The translations under genes and the position numbers were made by a program. Of a stretch of 64,000 nt of DNA, positions 36,325-46,248 are shown piece by piece (position 1 is the stretch's first letter; each line of letters opens with the position of its first letter). This stretch comes from an uncultured Clostridia bacterium (lineage in GTDB: Bacteria; Bacillota; Clostridia; Christensenellales; Borkfalkiaceae), in contig CAKQJE010000002.1 of assembly GCA_934247225.1 (NCBI GenBank), positions 1 to 64,000 of the forward strand, given 5' to 3'. A model generated the notes under the pieces. The model searched no databases and was not told the origin of the DNA. It saw nothing but the letters and a program-made list of their open reading frames with translations.

Positions 36325-36358
36325 TTGCGGGCGGCGGCAGGACTGCCGCCGCCCGCAA
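36325..36358 (-). terminator. Strong terminator of the 772-residue surface protein gene
   Basis: A perfect 16-bp GC-rich stem (36325-36340 with 36343-36358; loop of two bases), followed on the minus strand by ATTTTATG. It lies 20 bases past the stop. It also separates the GH20 gene, which starts 14 bases further on, from the rest of module 2. Confidence 0.88.
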
Positions 36359-36378
36359 ACAACTTTAAACTTTAATTT

Positions 36379-38697
36379 TTAGTCTTTTTTCTTGGTTTTT
36401 ACAATAACCGCGCCTGCAAGAAGCAAAATCGAAACAAACGGAAGACTTGTTGCGACCGAACCAAAACAACCTTTGCCGGATTCGCCCGAAGTTTCGCCTC
36501 CACTACTTTCGGTCTGTTTCTTAACCGAATCGAATTTCGCCGTGAGCGTAACGTTTCCGGTTACGGTATCCGTTTCGAAGTTCCATTCGGTTTCGCCGTT
36601 ATACCAACCTTTAAAGGTGTAAGAATATTCGTCGTCCTCTTCCTTTACGGGGTCGGTTGCGGGTTTGGTGAGCTTCGCGCCGTATTCGACCTGCGCAGAA
36701 TCGCCGTCGCCGATTTTAACGGTGTACTTTTTAACCGTTCTCTTCTCTTCGTAAGTCCTGCCGTTTTCGAGAGGAAGTTCTTCGGGAAGAGTGTTTGTAT
36801 AACTATACTGCGCGTCGTCCGTATGAAGCATAGCCTTCAATTCGGCAAGTTTCTCCGCTCTCGTAAGCGTGGTGTAGCTGACGGTCGTTTCCGTGCCGTC
36901 TACGGATTTAAAGGTCAACGTGTAAGTTATCGCCGTTTTATCGAATTTCGCTGTAAGCGTAACGTTTTCGGTCACGGTGTCGGTTTCAAAATTCCATTCG
37001 GTTTCCCCGTTATACCAACCTGCGAAAGTATAGGTATATTCCGCGTCCGCCGCCTTTTCGGGGTCGGTTGCGGGTTTGATGATTTTCGTTCCGTAATTGT
37101 ATTTAACGGCTTCGGCGTCGCCGATTTTAACGTCGAACGTCTTTATCGTTTTTGTTAAAGTAACTGTGATGTTTTCGGCTTTTATTTCGTTGCCCGTCCA
37201 GGCGTAATCGTAAGCAGGGTCGGCTTCGTAAGTCGGATAAGTCAATGCTGCGTCCGCAGTCGTAAACGTGCTTTTGCCGAGTTCATTTCCATCTTCGTCG
37301 ACAAACGTAGCCGTGTAAACTTTATACCAGCCGCCGCCTACTTTTCCGAAAGTAACGTCTTCGGTCGTTCTGTAAACCATATTTGCGCCTATGCTCCAAC
37401 GAATGTAAGACGGGAACTCGCAGCCCGCTTCGATTGTAATTTCGGTTGCTGTTTTGAACGTGTCACACTTAAACGCGAACGAGCCTTCCGAGTAAAGATT
37501 GATATACGGATCTCTCGTTCCGTCCCATGCGCCGCCGACTGCCGTTCCGTCGACTTTTATCTTCGAAAAAGTATTAAGCCCGTTTATGTTCGTATAATCA
37601 CCTATGTTGTTTTTTGCGTTGTTATAATTGCCCCGTCCTTTGTAATCGTTATCGGTCAAGCCGAACCAAAGGAATGTATTTTCTTCCCAACCGGATACAA
37701 CTTTAATCGAAGTAACATTTGTATCTCTATAACTTGAAGAAAGTTGTTTAACCCATACGCCGTCCACTTTTTTAAACGTTGCGGTCTCCGCCATTCTGTA
37801 AACAAGCGTGCCGTTGCCGCTCCAAAGCGCATAAGACGGGAATTCACAACCTTCTTCGATAATCAATTCGTTCGCTTTCGGGAAGTCTTCATACTTAAAC
37901 GCAAATCTGTCTACGGAATTATCATACATATTAAGGTGCGGGTCGGTGATTGTTCCGTCATAAATCGCGTTTACCGCAATGCCGTCAATTTTGATTTTCG
38001 TAAACGTATTAAGTCCATACAAGGTGTCGTATTTTTTTTCATTATTAAAACTGCCACCGCTTTTCTTATAGTCCGTGTATATAAGTTCTATTCTCGGATA
38101 TGTTACCAATTTGGCATTAGCGGAAACGCTTGCGGCATAGGTATCGGCGTAAGTATAGTTTATCTTCTTTACCCACACCCCATTGTTTTTAACAAAAGTT
38201 ACGTCCTCTGTGGTTCTGTAAACGACGTTACCCGTTCCGCTCCAGAGCGTGTAAGACGGAAATTCGCAGCCCGCTTCGATCGTAATTTCGGTCGCGCTCG
38301 GGAAGTTTTCATACTTAAAAGCAAATCTATCTACGGAATTATCGTACATATTGAGGTAAGGATCCATTGCACTTCCGTCAAAATCAGTTCCCACCGCTTC
38401 TCCGCCGATTTTTATTTTAGTAAACGTATTAAGCCCGGACAAAGCCGAATAATCTCCTGTTTTGTTGTAAGTTCCCGAGCTGTTTTTATAATCAACGCCC
38501 GTAAGCTCCAATCTCGGATATTTCATAATACCTGCATTTGCAGTATTCACAGATACACTTACTACCGAAGTTTCGACATATTCGTAAGTCGAAGTTCCTT
38601 CGTCGGCTTTTGCCGTAAACGAATTTACCGCGCCGAGCGTGACGATTGTCGTTACCGCGCACAAAAGCACGATAAGCATAACTTTAAATTTTCTCAT
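36379..38697 (-). CDS. Surface protein with three tandem repeats, InlB repeats and Cys-type C-terminal tail, 772 aa
   Basis: Signal peptide (MRKFKVMLIVLLCAVTT..., cleavage near AKA-D, residue 31). Residues about 42-178, 185-322 and 330-475 are three copies of one domain (landmarks YPRLEL, LNTFTKIKI, DPYLNMYDNSVDRFAFKYE, EAGCEFPSYTLWSG). Residues about 476-705 are InlB-type repeats, two nearly identical (FAGWYNGETEWNFETDTV). The end has G-C-F-G-S at 743-747, 19 hydrophobic residues and KTKKKD. Likely a cell-surface glycan-binding protein anchored by that tail. Ribosome-binding site AAGGAG. Confidence 0.85.
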   Translation of the reverse strand: MRKFKVMLIVLLCAVTTIVTLGAVNSFTAKADEGTSTYEYVETSVVSVSVNTANAGIMKYPRLELTGVDYKNSSGTYNKTGDYSALSGLNTFTKIKIGGEAVGTDFDGSAMDPYLNMYDNSVDRFAFKYENFPSATEITIEAGCEFPSYTLWSGTGNVVYRTTEDVTFVKNNGVWVKKINYTYADTYAASVSANAKLVTYPRIELIYTDYKKSGGSFNNEKKYDTLYGLNTFTKIKIDGIAVNAIYDGTITDPHLNMYDNSVDRFAFKYEDFPKANELIIEEGCEFPSYALWSGNGTLVYRMAETATFKKVDGVWVKQLSSSYRDTNVTSIKVVSGWEENTFLWFGLTDNDYKGRGNYNNAKNNIGDYTNINGLNTFSKIKVDGTAVGGAWDGTRDPYINLYSEGSFAFKCDTFKTATEITIEAGCEFPSYIRWSIGANMVYRTTEDVTFGKVGGGWYKVYTATFVDEDGNELGKSTFTTADAALTYPTYEADPAYDYAWTGNEIKAENITVTLTKTIKTFDVKIGDAEAVKYNYGTKIIKPATDPEKAADAEYTYTFAGWYNGETEWNFETDTVTENVTLTAKFDKTAITYTLTFKSVDGTETTVSYTTLTRAEKLAELKAMLHTDDAQYSYTNTLPEELPLENGRTYEEKRTVKKYTVKIGDGDSAQVEYGAKLTKPATDPVKEEDDEYSYTFKGWYNGETEWNFETDTVTGNVTLTAKFDSVKKQTESSGGETSGESGKGCFGSVATSLPFVSILLLAGAVIVKTKKKD

Positions 38698-38769
38698 CTT
38701 TCTCCTTTTTTGAATTTTAAGTCTTCCGACTGTTATTTTATCGGCTCTCAGCCGATTTTTTAACGAATT

Positions 38770-39612
38770 TTATCCTTTTATTCCGCCGACCGAAGTGTTG
38801 TCCATTATCTTTCTGCTGAAAATCGCAAAGAAGATAAGCGCGGGAATAATGACTATCGTCGACCCCGCGAAAATTTTCGGCCAATCGTTCGAATTTTTAT
38901 ATTTCGATATTATCTGAAAAAGTCCGACGGCTATCGTAGGCTTCGAGCGCAAAAACAGATACTGCGAAAAATAATCGTTCCATGCGCTTATAAACGAGAT
39001 AAGGAAAAACGCCAGAACTCCGCCGAGAACCTGCGGAAGCATTATCTGAAAGAACACCCTCGCATGCCCTGCGCCGTCTATAAAAGCCGACTCCGCATAA
39101 GTCCAGGAAACAGACTTGAAATAGGCGTACAGATACAGAAACACGCCGCCGAAACCGCCTTGCATAAGGAAATTGCCTATAAACTTATTTAAAAGTTTGG
39201 TTTTATAAAGCAAATTATACGTGGCGGAAAGCGAACCCGTCGTCGGGATCATCATACAAACGACGACCATAGAATAAACTATTTTGCTTCCCTTAAACGG
39301 ATATTTCGCGATGACATAGGACGTCATACACGACAGTAAAACGCTTATCCCTACGCCCACCGTCGTTAGTATTACGCTGTTTAAAAACATTCCGAAAATT
39401 CCCGTTTTCTGCCACCTGAAAGCGAATATCGTTTTGTAATTTTCAAGCGTGGGATTTGTCGGCAAGCCCCAGATATCGTTGAAGAAGTCCCTGGACAGCT
39501 TAAAGCTGTTATAGATCATCATAACGAACGGATAAATAAGGGTTAAAGCGTACAGAACGAAAACGACGAATACTATCGCAAGCGTTATCCGCTCATTCTT
39601 CGGTCTTTTCAT
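38770..39612 (-). CDS. Sugar ABC transporter permease (MalG/UgpE type), 280 aa
   Basis: Six membrane helices, EAA loop WTYAESAFIDGAGHARVFFQ and the C-terminal ending RKIMDNTSVGGIKG. It is the partner of the MalF-type permease at 42186-43175, but a 2.6-kb surface-protein gene lies between them. The start overlaps the end of that gene by 20 bases and has GGAGG inside it. It precedes the InlB-repeat protein gene. Confidence 0.93.
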   Translation of the reverse strand: MKRPKNERITLAIVFVVFVLYALTLIYPFVMMIYNSFKLSRDFFNDIWGLPTNPTLENYKTIFAFRWQKTGIFGMFLNSVILTTVGVGISVLLSCMTSYVIAKYPFKGSKIVYSMVVVCMMIPTTGSLSATYNLLYKTKLLNKFIGNFLMQGGFGGVFLYLYAYFKSVSWTYAESAFIDGAGHARVFFQIMLPQVLGGVLAFFLISFISAWNDYFSQYLFLRSKPTIAVGLFQIISKYKNSNDWPKIFAGSTIVIIPALIFFAIFSRKIMDNTSVGGIKG

Positions 39613-42175
39613 TTTTGCCTCCGAATTTTTTCAGCGCGACCGCCGCCGCGAACAAAAATCCCGCGCCCGCAATCGACAAAGCGGAAACAGACGAGTTACA
39701 TCCGCCCGCCGCAGAGCTATCGTTGCCGTTCGGCTCGTTGTTTTCGTTTTTCGGCTCGTTTTTCACCTCTATCGTAACTTTGAGTTCTTCGCCGAACTGA
39801 TTTCTTATATAGAAATTTCTCGTTCCCTCGGGGAATTTCGACAAGAATTCTTTCTTTATCGTAACCGTGTTGGCGGCTGCGTTTATAACGTAATCGTTTT
39901 CGGAAATTTTCGAACCCAGAAGCTCGAACTCGTATCTGCCGATATTTACGTCGAAAGTTATATCCTCGGGGGAAGCCGCGTTGAATTTTTTACGGTCTTC
40001 GCCGGAGATCGCAAGCTCGGGATAATTGCTCTGGTCGTAATATTTATCGAGGTTTTTAACGGAAACGTTATCCACGGTGAAATTCGTCCAATTTGTCGAG
40101 CTGAACGACATATATCCCTCGGTGTTCACGTCTCCGAACGAAACGACGTTTTTCCAATCGTCATCCGTTTCTTTCTGCAATTTATATTTCACCGTAATCG
40201 TCCGATTTTCGGCTGTTATTTTTATCGAAAGCGGCTCGTCTACGGGCGCGTTTACGGGGATTACTACCGTACCGTCGTAAGAAGGAATCTGCCAGCCGAA
40301 AAGAGTGAGTTCGGACTTGTTTTCGTCCTCCGTTTCTCTTCTCGTCATCATAAGGCTATAAACGGAAGAAGCCGCGAAAGTGCTTTTAACCGAGCCTTTA
40401 TGGAAGGAAAATCCGAACCACTGAGAAGCGGGAGTCCAGAGTTGTTCGTCTCCCTCGCCCGTGCTTGTAGCTTTGTACTGATACTGCAAAAGGTCGAATT
40501 TAAACTCCCAATCGCCGTAAGAACGTCTCGGTCCGAACATAGCCGTGTCGCCCGTTCTGTCGAAATGCATAGCGCCGTTTTCGAATTTAACGCCCGCGTC
40601 GAGAGTGTCTCTCACGTTTTTATCGCGATCGGGAACTATATCGTTGGGAAGTTCAACCGAACCGCTCGTCTGATAATACCAATCGTTTCCCGGAGCGCCG
40701 TTTTCGAAGTCCGCGGTTAAATCTTTGCCCGCATATTCGGTGTAAACGTATCTTTTCACGTCTAAATTGTCGATATAAAACCCGGCGGGAGTTTCCGCAA
40801 AGTTTCCAAGCGCGATATAGCCCTCGACGAGCGAACGCTTAACCGTTATTTCCGTCCGGTTTTCTCCGACAAAGAGAACGACTTTAACCGTTTCGTCTTT
40901 GTCGTTTATTACTTCGAAACCGACCGTTTCATACTCGTCGTTTGTCCACGCGAAACTTTCGGTTCCGGCTATTTTTTCGCCCGATAAGTAAAACGCCGCG
41001 ACGGCGTTTGCGCCCGAAATTTCAACGCCCGCCGTTAAGCATTCTTCCGAATACCCGCTTTCGGTTTTCAATCCCAAAGCTGCGCCGACGAACGCGTTTT
41101 CCGTTCCGTCTGCCGTGCTTATGTCGAACGAACCGCTTAAAGCCGTGTCGACTTTTTCGTCGAGCGAAATCTTAAATTTCGAATATAACAAATCGTTTTT
41201 GTCGGTATTATCGAATTTAAGGTCGGAATAATCGATATACGTAAGGCATTTTTCGGTATTTAAGCCGTACATCGTAAGTTCCGCAGGCAATTTCTTGCTC
41301 TCGAAATCCCAGCTCGCGATAACCGATTTTATATCCGTTCCCGTGGCGGAAATTTTCGAGAATTTAACGTTGTCGAGAATAACTCCGTCGCCGGCGTTCA
41401 AGCCTACGTCCTCTACGTTAATTCCCACGTAGCCGTCGCCTATTTCGAAATTCTGAAAACCGTTGGCGTTGGCTCCCGCAACCTGCGCTGCCGTAACCCT
41501 GTAATGCTTAACGTTTTCCCCTTCCCAATCGTAAGTTCCGTTTTCCGATAAGGGCGCGACGAAAATTTCTATCGCCGCTTCGTTATCCATTGCCGCGCTG
41601 CGGTAAATCTGCCGTATTCTGTAAGAACCGTTTTTAAGGTCGAGATTGCCTTTCTGCGCTCTCACCCACCCGCCGTTTTCGTAAATTTCGGGGAATTTAT
41701 AATCCGCCGACGCGCTTTCGAACGTGAAAGACGTCGAGTCTGCGCCTGCATAATATCCGAAAGTGTTTACATATCCGAAGTTATACGTGGCGGTAACTTC
41801 GCCGCTCGTTCTTCCCTGCATAACGCCGAAATGCACCGTGGAAGAGGTTACGCCGAGTACGTCGTACTCCGCCATAAGATCTTCGTCGGCGGCAAATGTA
41901 ACGGATTCTTTCGTCGCGAACGCGTTTACGTTGCAACCCGCCGTTTCATATCCGCCGAGCTTAGCCGTAACGTTCTCCGACTTTCTGTGAGATATTTTGC
42001 TGTTCTCTTTCGTCTGCCAATCTCCGCCGACGAGAGTGTTTGCCGTGATTTCGTCTTTAACGACGGTAACCCTGTCCGTTGCGGCGCTCGCCGTAAAAAC
42101 GCACGGAGCGAGAACGGTTGCCGCCGCCAGAATCGCAAATATGGATTTTATTCTTTTTTTAGCTTTCTTCATCAT
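39593..42175 (-). CDS. Large secreted surface protein with jelly-roll domains and Cys-type C-terminal tail, 860 aa
   Basis: Signal peptide of about 32 residues (KSIFAILAAATVLAPCVFTASA). The mature protein has at least three related jelly-roll-like regions (about 100-285, 300-470, 480-700). Each ends in a phrase such as GVILDNVKFSKI, GFYIDNLDVKRY or NFTVDNVSVKNL, typical of concanavalin-type glycan-binding modules. The tail has G-G-C-N-S-S, a hydrophobic helix and a charged end (Cys about 826). No catalytic motif. The gene lies between the two permease genes of module 2. Ribosome-binding site AGGAG. Confidence 0.82.
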   Translation of the reverse strand: MMKKAKKRIKSIFAILAAATVLAPCVFTASAATDRVTVVKDEITANTLVGGDWQTKENSKISHRKSENVTAKLGGYETAGCNVNAFATKESVTFAADEDLMAEYDVLGVTSSTVHFGVMQGRTSGEVTATYNFGYVNTFGYYAGADSTSFTFESASADYKFPEIYENGGWVRAQKGNLDLKNGSYRIRQIYRSAAMDNEAAIEIFVAPLSENGTYDWEGENVKHYRVTAAQVAGANANGFQNFEIGDGYVGINVEDVGLNAGDGVILDNVKFSKISATGTDIKSVIASWDFESKKLPAELTMYGLNTEKCLTYIDYSDLKFDNTDKNDLLYSKFKISLDEKVDTALSGSFDISTADGTENAFVGAALGLKTESGYSEECLTAGVEISGANAVAAFYLSGEKIAGTESFAWTNDEYETVGFEVINDKDETVKVVLFVGENRTEITVKRSLVEGYIALGNFAETPAGFYIDNLDVKRYVYTEYAGKDLTADFENGAPGNDWYYQTSGSVELPNDIVPDRDKNVRDTLDAGVKFENGAMHFDRTGDTAMFGPRRSYGDWEFKFDLLQYQYKATSTGEGDEQLWTPASQWFGFSFHKGSVKSTFAASSVYSLMMTRRETEDENKSELTLFGWQIPSYDGTVVIPVNAPVDEPLSIKITAENRTITVKYKLQKETDDDWKNVVSFGDVNTEGYMSFSSTNWTNFTVDNVSVKNLDKYYDQSNYPELAISGEDRKKFNAASPEDITFDVNIGRYEFELLGSKISENDYVINAAANTVTIKKEFLSKFPEGTRNFYIRNQFGEELKVTIEVKNEPKNENNEPNGNDSSAAGGCNSSVSALSIAGAGFLFAAAVALKKFGGKNEKTEE

Positions 42176-42185
42176 TTTTCACTCC

Positions 42186-43175
42186 TTAAAATTCGACGTC
42201 GGGAACTAACTTATCTATCGCGAATTTGCCGAGAAGCACAAGAGGCGTTCCCACAATCGCCGCGCACCAGCCTATCGCCGCCGCTTCGTTAAGATTTCCG
42301 CTCGACACGCGGTTTGTGATAAGATATCCTATCGTATATCCCTCGCCCGAAGGTCCGCCGTTCGTCAGAAGCTGAGACGGCAAAAAGTAAGTAAACGAAA
42401 CGGCAATACCCATCATAAACATAGTGGAAACGGTGGGCATAATGAGCGGAACGACGATTTGCGTAAACTCTCTCGTCATATTTATTCCGTCGATCTTGCC
42501 CGCTTCGAAAATTTCGGGCGGTATTCTCGCGATCGACCCCGCCACCATTATTACGTTATATCCGATACCCGACCACAGCGAGAACAGAAGAACCATCGGA
42601 AAAACCGTGTTCGAGCTTCCGAACCAGCCGTTTTTGGGGATAATTCCGCCTAAGCCTATGGCTTTTAAAATTCTGTTCACGGGTCCGTAGTTCGTGCTGA
42701 ACATAAACGAAAAAAGCATGCACAGCGCGACGGGCATTATTATCGACGGCAGATAAAACACTATTTTAAAGAACTTTTCGCCCCACACCTTTTTATAAAA
42801 ATAATAGGCGCAAAGAAGAGAAATCGGCAAAATAACGAAAGTGTTCCATAAGAATACGTACAAGGAATTTCTTATGCCGTATCTGTACTGCGGGTGCGCG
42901 TCCGCCGAAAAGAATGATTTCAGAACGTTCGCAAAGTTATCAAGCCCCACGAAAACATAATCGCCCTTGGTGTAGCTGTAAGTCTGAAACGCGAGCTTTA
43001 TCGAGTCGATATTTACAAAAAGGAAAAACACGAGCCAATTTAAAACGGGATAAGCGAGAAAGAGAACGATGAACGCCGTTCTCTTCCGTTTTCCGCTCCG
43101 AAAATCAAACCTTTTCGATTTTCCGTTCAGTCCTCCGCTTAAAACTTCGGAAGAACCGATGTTTTTATCTATCAT
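42186..43175 (-). CDS. Sugar ABC transporter permease (MalF/UgpA type), 329 aa
   Basis: Charged N-terminus of about 30 residues, then six membrane helices and the EAA loop IFEAGKIDGINMTREFTQIVVP. First permease of module 2. It is followed after 10 bases by the 860-residue surface protein, an unusual interruption of a permease pair. Confidence 0.93.
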   Translation of the reverse strand: MIDKNIGSSEVLSGGLNGKSKRFDFRSGKRKRTAFIVLFLAYPVLNWLVFFLFVNIDSIKLAFQTYSYTKGDYVFVGLDNFANVLKSFFSADAHPQYRYGIRNSLYVFLWNTFVILPISLLCAYYFYKKVWGEKFFKIVFYLPSIIMPVALCMLFSFMFSTNYGPVNRILKAIGLGGIIPKNGWFGSSNTVFPMVLLFSLWSGIGYNVIMVAGSIARIPPEIFEAGKIDGINMTREFTQIVVPLIMPTVSTMFMMGIAVSFTYFLPSQLLTNGGPSGEGYTIGYLITNRVSSGNLNEAAAIGWCAAIVGTPLVLLGKFAIDKLVPDVEF

Positions 43176-43190
43176 AATTTTATCCTTATT

Positions 43191-44600
43191 TTATCGTTTA
43201 ACGGGGATCGCGAAAATCGCGTCGCCCGCTTCGAGTTCGCAGGAATATTCGCCGTTTTCAAGTTCTACGGTCTTTCCTTCGCCGCGATAGTAAATTATCG
43301 CCTTGTCCGCGTCGTTGAACTTAACCGTGATTTTGTTTTTCAGATCGGAATACCCCGGGTTATTGTAGTTTAACATATAGAACCCGTCGTAACCCGCTTC
43401 GTCTTTGAAAACGCCCACGGCAAGGTCTCTTTCGCTTTTAAGCGAAGAAATTCTCTTATGGTTTTCGAGAGGATGTCTGAGCTGTTTGAACGAAGCGCTG
43501 AGTTTTCCGTCCGAAAGCTCGCCCGGATTTACCATTATTCCCTGCCAATCGAACGACATCAGAACGTGATCGAAGTTTTTGATTTCGTAATTCACGGTTT
43601 TGCAGTCGTAATAAAGGTCGGTAACCGTTCCGTCGCGCAAAATCATAGCGTGGGTCGAGTCGCTTTCGATAACCGAGTCATAAGGCTGCCAATAGCAGAA
43701 ATGGTTAAACCCGTCCGCGCCGAACATAAGCGCGGCGTTGACCATAAACCTTAAATCGTAAATGCTCGGCTGACGAATTGCCGAGGTGAAGCCCATCGTT
43801 CCGATAAACGCGTAAAACGGAATATCGTAAAGTTTCGCGTTTTCGGCATAAAGTTCGTAATCGCTTAAAAGTCCCGTATACAAAACGGGTTTAAGCGCGC
43901 TGCCTTTAAGCGGATAATAATCCACGGAAAGCAAATCGGGAGCCACTCTGTCGATAAAATACTGAAAATAGTAATCGTAACCCGAACTCGTTCCGAGACT
44001 TCTCGCCGAAGAATACGACGGGAAGAGATTTACATAAAAATATTTGTCGGGAAAAGCCTTTTCGTAGACTTTTTTCATCGCCCCGATATTGTCGAAAACG
44101 TCAACGCCCGGTTCGTCGTAGGCGTGATGTCCCAAAAACGCGGGATGTTCGTTATACGTCGCGGTTTTTCTTAAAAGATCTTCCGCCGTAATGTTCGCGT
44201 CGAAATTCTCGGGACGGACGTCGTAATCCATAACGAGAAGCTTGATTCCCGCTTCTTCCGCAAGATCCAACGCTTTATAAAACTCGTCCGGGTGTCCCGT
44301 TTTTTCTTCGTAAACGCAGATTCCCACGTTGAGTCCCGCGTCCGCCATCTGCTTATAGCGTTCCGAAGTCTGGAAATCGTACGACGCGTCGTCGATCGCC
44401 GTGGTATGCTTCGGCGGCGGAGGATTCCAGCCGCCTATCCACATTTCTTTTGTCGTTTCGTATGCCGAATAATCGGGCATCCCCACGGGGACGTTACTGC
44501 TTTCTTTTTCGCTTTCGGATCCGCTTCCGCTCGTGGTTCCGCACCCGACCAAAGCCGTCATACACGCCGCCATAGCCAGCGCGATAATTTTCTTCTTCAT
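43191..44600 (-). CDS. Putative TIM-barrel glycosidase-like lipoprotein, 469 aa
   Basis: Lipobox LVGC, Cys20. From about residue 50 the protein looks like a TIM barrel: IGGWNPPPP at strand 1, LNVGICVY, then Glu163 in YDEPG, placed like an acid/base residue of clan GH-A enzymes, FYVNLFPSYSS and a C-terminal beta domain (about 390-469; YRGEGKTVELENGEYSCEL). A likely second carboxylate is not obvious, so catalysis is not certain. A paralogue at 48259-49722 keeps the same DEP, NLFPSFS, FDHVLLQFD and C-terminal sandwich. I do not recognise a named family. Part of module 2. Confidence 0.65.
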   Translation of the reverse strand: MKKKIIALAMAACMTALVGCGTTSGSGSESEKESSNVPVGMPDYSAYETTKEMWIGGWNPPPPKHTTAIDDASYDFQTSERYKQMADAGLNVGICVYEEKTGHPDEFYKALDLAEEAGIKLLVMDYDVRPENFDANITAEDLLRKTATYNEHPAFLGHHAYDEPGVDVFDNIGAMKKVYEKAFPDKYFYVNLFPSYSSARSLGTSSGYDYYFQYFIDRVAPDLLSVDYYPLKGSALKPVLYTGLLSDYELYAENAKLYDIPFYAFIGTMGFTSAIRQPSIYDLRFMVNAALMFGADGFNHFCYWQPYDSVIESDSTHAMILRDGTVTDLYYDCKTVNYEIKNFDHVLMSFDWQGIMVNPGELSDGKLSASFKQLRHPLENHKRISSLKSERDLAVGVFKDEAGYDGFYMLNYNNPGYSDLKNKITVKFNDADKAIIYYRGEGKTVELENGEYSCELEAGDAIFAIPVKR

Positions 44601-44612
44601 TGATTTTCTCCG

Positions 44613-46025
44613 TTAAATCTTTTGCTGCCAGCCCGACCAATCGTTAACAACGTGATCGTAATCGTACTTAACGATCTCTTTCGCGGTCTGCCCTTCCGTA
44701 ACCATTTGCGTTACCATTTTATACTGCCAGAAATTCGCAAGTCCCATATACATAAGCGGGGAACTGCTTTCGGAATAGAAAATATTGTTCGAAGAACGAA
44801 GCGAAAGAACGCTTTCCCCGAACTCGGTGAGAGATTTCGCAGACACTTTACTGTAATCGACCGTGAAAACGCTCGTCGTATCGGTCGTTTCGAAGAAGTC
44901 GATAAGTCCTTTCTCGCTGAAAATAAACGAGACGAACTTCTTTGCGGCTTCTTTGTTTTCCGCAGCCGCGGGGATAACGAGCCATTCGTCGACGTGTCCG
45001 TAAAGGTTATGTTCTCCCGAACCGCCATCTATCGTCGGAGGAGCGATAAGAACCATCTCGAAACCTTCGGACAAATTCGTAGTCATTTCTATTTCGAACC
45101 AGGAAGCGTTGGGCATCATAAGAGCCTTACCCGAAGTGAACAGAAGCTGCGCTTCGAGGTTCTCCATACCGACAACGCCCTCCGCGCAGTTTTTCGGCTC
45201 GCCTTTTCCGCCGATAAGCGTTAAAAGCGCGTCGACGGCTTTCTCTCTCGCGGTCGTCTGATATACGGCGGGACTTTCCATTTTCTTGAACGTTTTGATT
45301 TCGTCTATGCCGCCGTAGTTTGCCCACCATGTGTTCATTACGTAGTTCCAATAGTACTGAGATTCCACGCCCGACCAAGCAAACGGAGCTATATCGTTTT
45401 CGGTATCTTTATCGTTATTTTCGGGAAGCTCGGAAATTTTATCGATTATATCGAGCATATCCGCCATCGTCACGGGAAGTTCCCAGCCGTGTTCGTCGAA
45501 AAATCCTTTATTTACGGCGATACCCGTTATATATTCGGAATACGGCATAGCGTAATATTGACCGTTGAATTTAAGATTATCCTTGATTTCGTCGTTGAGC
45601 GCGCCTTCTATCGTCTTGCCGCCGCCGAAATCGGCGGAATAAACCTCGCCGAGCGGTTCGAGCCAGCCTCTGGAAGCGTGCTTCCTCCACGTCATAGGCG
45701 CAACCATTATATCGGGACCTTCTCCCGTCGAAAGAAGATTTTCGACAGCCGAGCCGTACGCGGGATCGCCTTCGAGTTCGAGTTCGATCTTTGCGTTCGG
45801 ATGAGTTTCGTTATAAAGCTTTTCCCAGGACTTCCAATTTATATCGTGATACGCGCCCTCGAAATAACCTACGGAAATCTTTTCGACCGTACCCGAGCCG
45901 GAGTTTCCGCCCGCGGAGTTTCCGCTCGTCTGCGAGCCGCCGCAAGCCGTAAGCCCCGTCAAGGCGAGAACCGCCGCAGCCAAAGCCGCTGCCGTCATCT
46001 TTTTACCCTTTAAGAAATTTTTCAT
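44613..46025 (-). CDS. Sugar-binding lipoprotein of an ABC importer, 470 aa
   Basis: The start at 46025 is chosen because AGGAGG lies 7 bases upstream; a longer ORF from 46133 would run through the operator. Lipobox LTAC, Cys28. Family-1 solute-binding fold with MVAPMTWRKHASRGWLEPLG, a hinge phrase NGQYYAMPYSEYITGIAVN and a C-terminal helical part. It heads module 2 and has its own promoter and double ROK-type operator. Confidence 0.92.
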   Translation of the reverse strand: MKNFLKGKKMTAAALAAAVLALTGLTACGGSQTSGNSAGGNSGSGTVEKISVGYFEGAYHDINWKSWEKLYNETHPNAKIELELEGDPAYGSAVENLLSTGEGPDIMVAPMTWRKHASRGWLEPLGEVYSADFGGGKTIEGALNDEIKDNLKFNGQYYAMPYSEYITGIAVNKGFFDEHGWELPVTMADMLDIIDKISELPENNDKDTENDIAPFAWSGVESQYYWNYVMNTWWANYGGIDEIKTFKKMESPAVYQTTAREKAVDALLTLIGGKGEPKNCAEGVVGMENLEAQLLFTSGKALMMPNASWFEIEMTTNLSEGFEMVLIAPPTIDGGSGEHNLYGHVDEWLVIPAAAENKEAAKKFVSFIFSEKGLIDFFETTDTTSVFTVDYSKVSAKSLTEFGESVLSLRSSNNIFYSESSSPLMYMGLANFWQYKMVTQMVTEGQTAKEIVKYDYDHVVNDWSGWQQKI

Positions 46026-46083
46026 AATTAACCTCCTGTTAATATCTGCATTTTTACCGATTTTATCGGCATTTTTAAAAATT

Positions 46084-46165
46084 AACTTAGTTAGTTTATT
46101 TGCTAAAAATAAAGGCGCAATATAAACTAACAAAGTTATTATATCATGTCTTTCCGATTTGTCAA
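46084..46165 (-). promoter_or_regulatory. Promoter and two-site operator of module 2
   Basis: Minus-strand promoter TTGACA (46165-46160), 16 bases, TATAAT (46143-46138). An inverted pair of 15-bp half-sites lies at 46123-46137 (TAAACTAACAAAGTT) and 46084-46098 (AACTTAGTTAGTTTA), matching 14 of 15 bases, 24 bases apart. The first adjoins the -10 box and the second is about 35-47 bases into the transcript. Suits ROK repressor binding with a short loop. Confidence 0.72.
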
Positions 46166-46248
46166 TACCTTTTCAAAAATTTTCACAATAAAATTTTGCG
46201 CAGCAAAAGTTTTGAGCCTTCCGTAAGTTTTTACGCTGTTTTTCGAGT

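Noticed and set aside
38740..38756. Hairpin ATCGGCT...AGCCGAT as a terminator of the MalG-type permease gene
   Set aside because: The T-tract is on the plus strand, where there is no gene; on the minus strand it is followed by A-rich sequence, so read-through into the InlB-repeat gene is likely.
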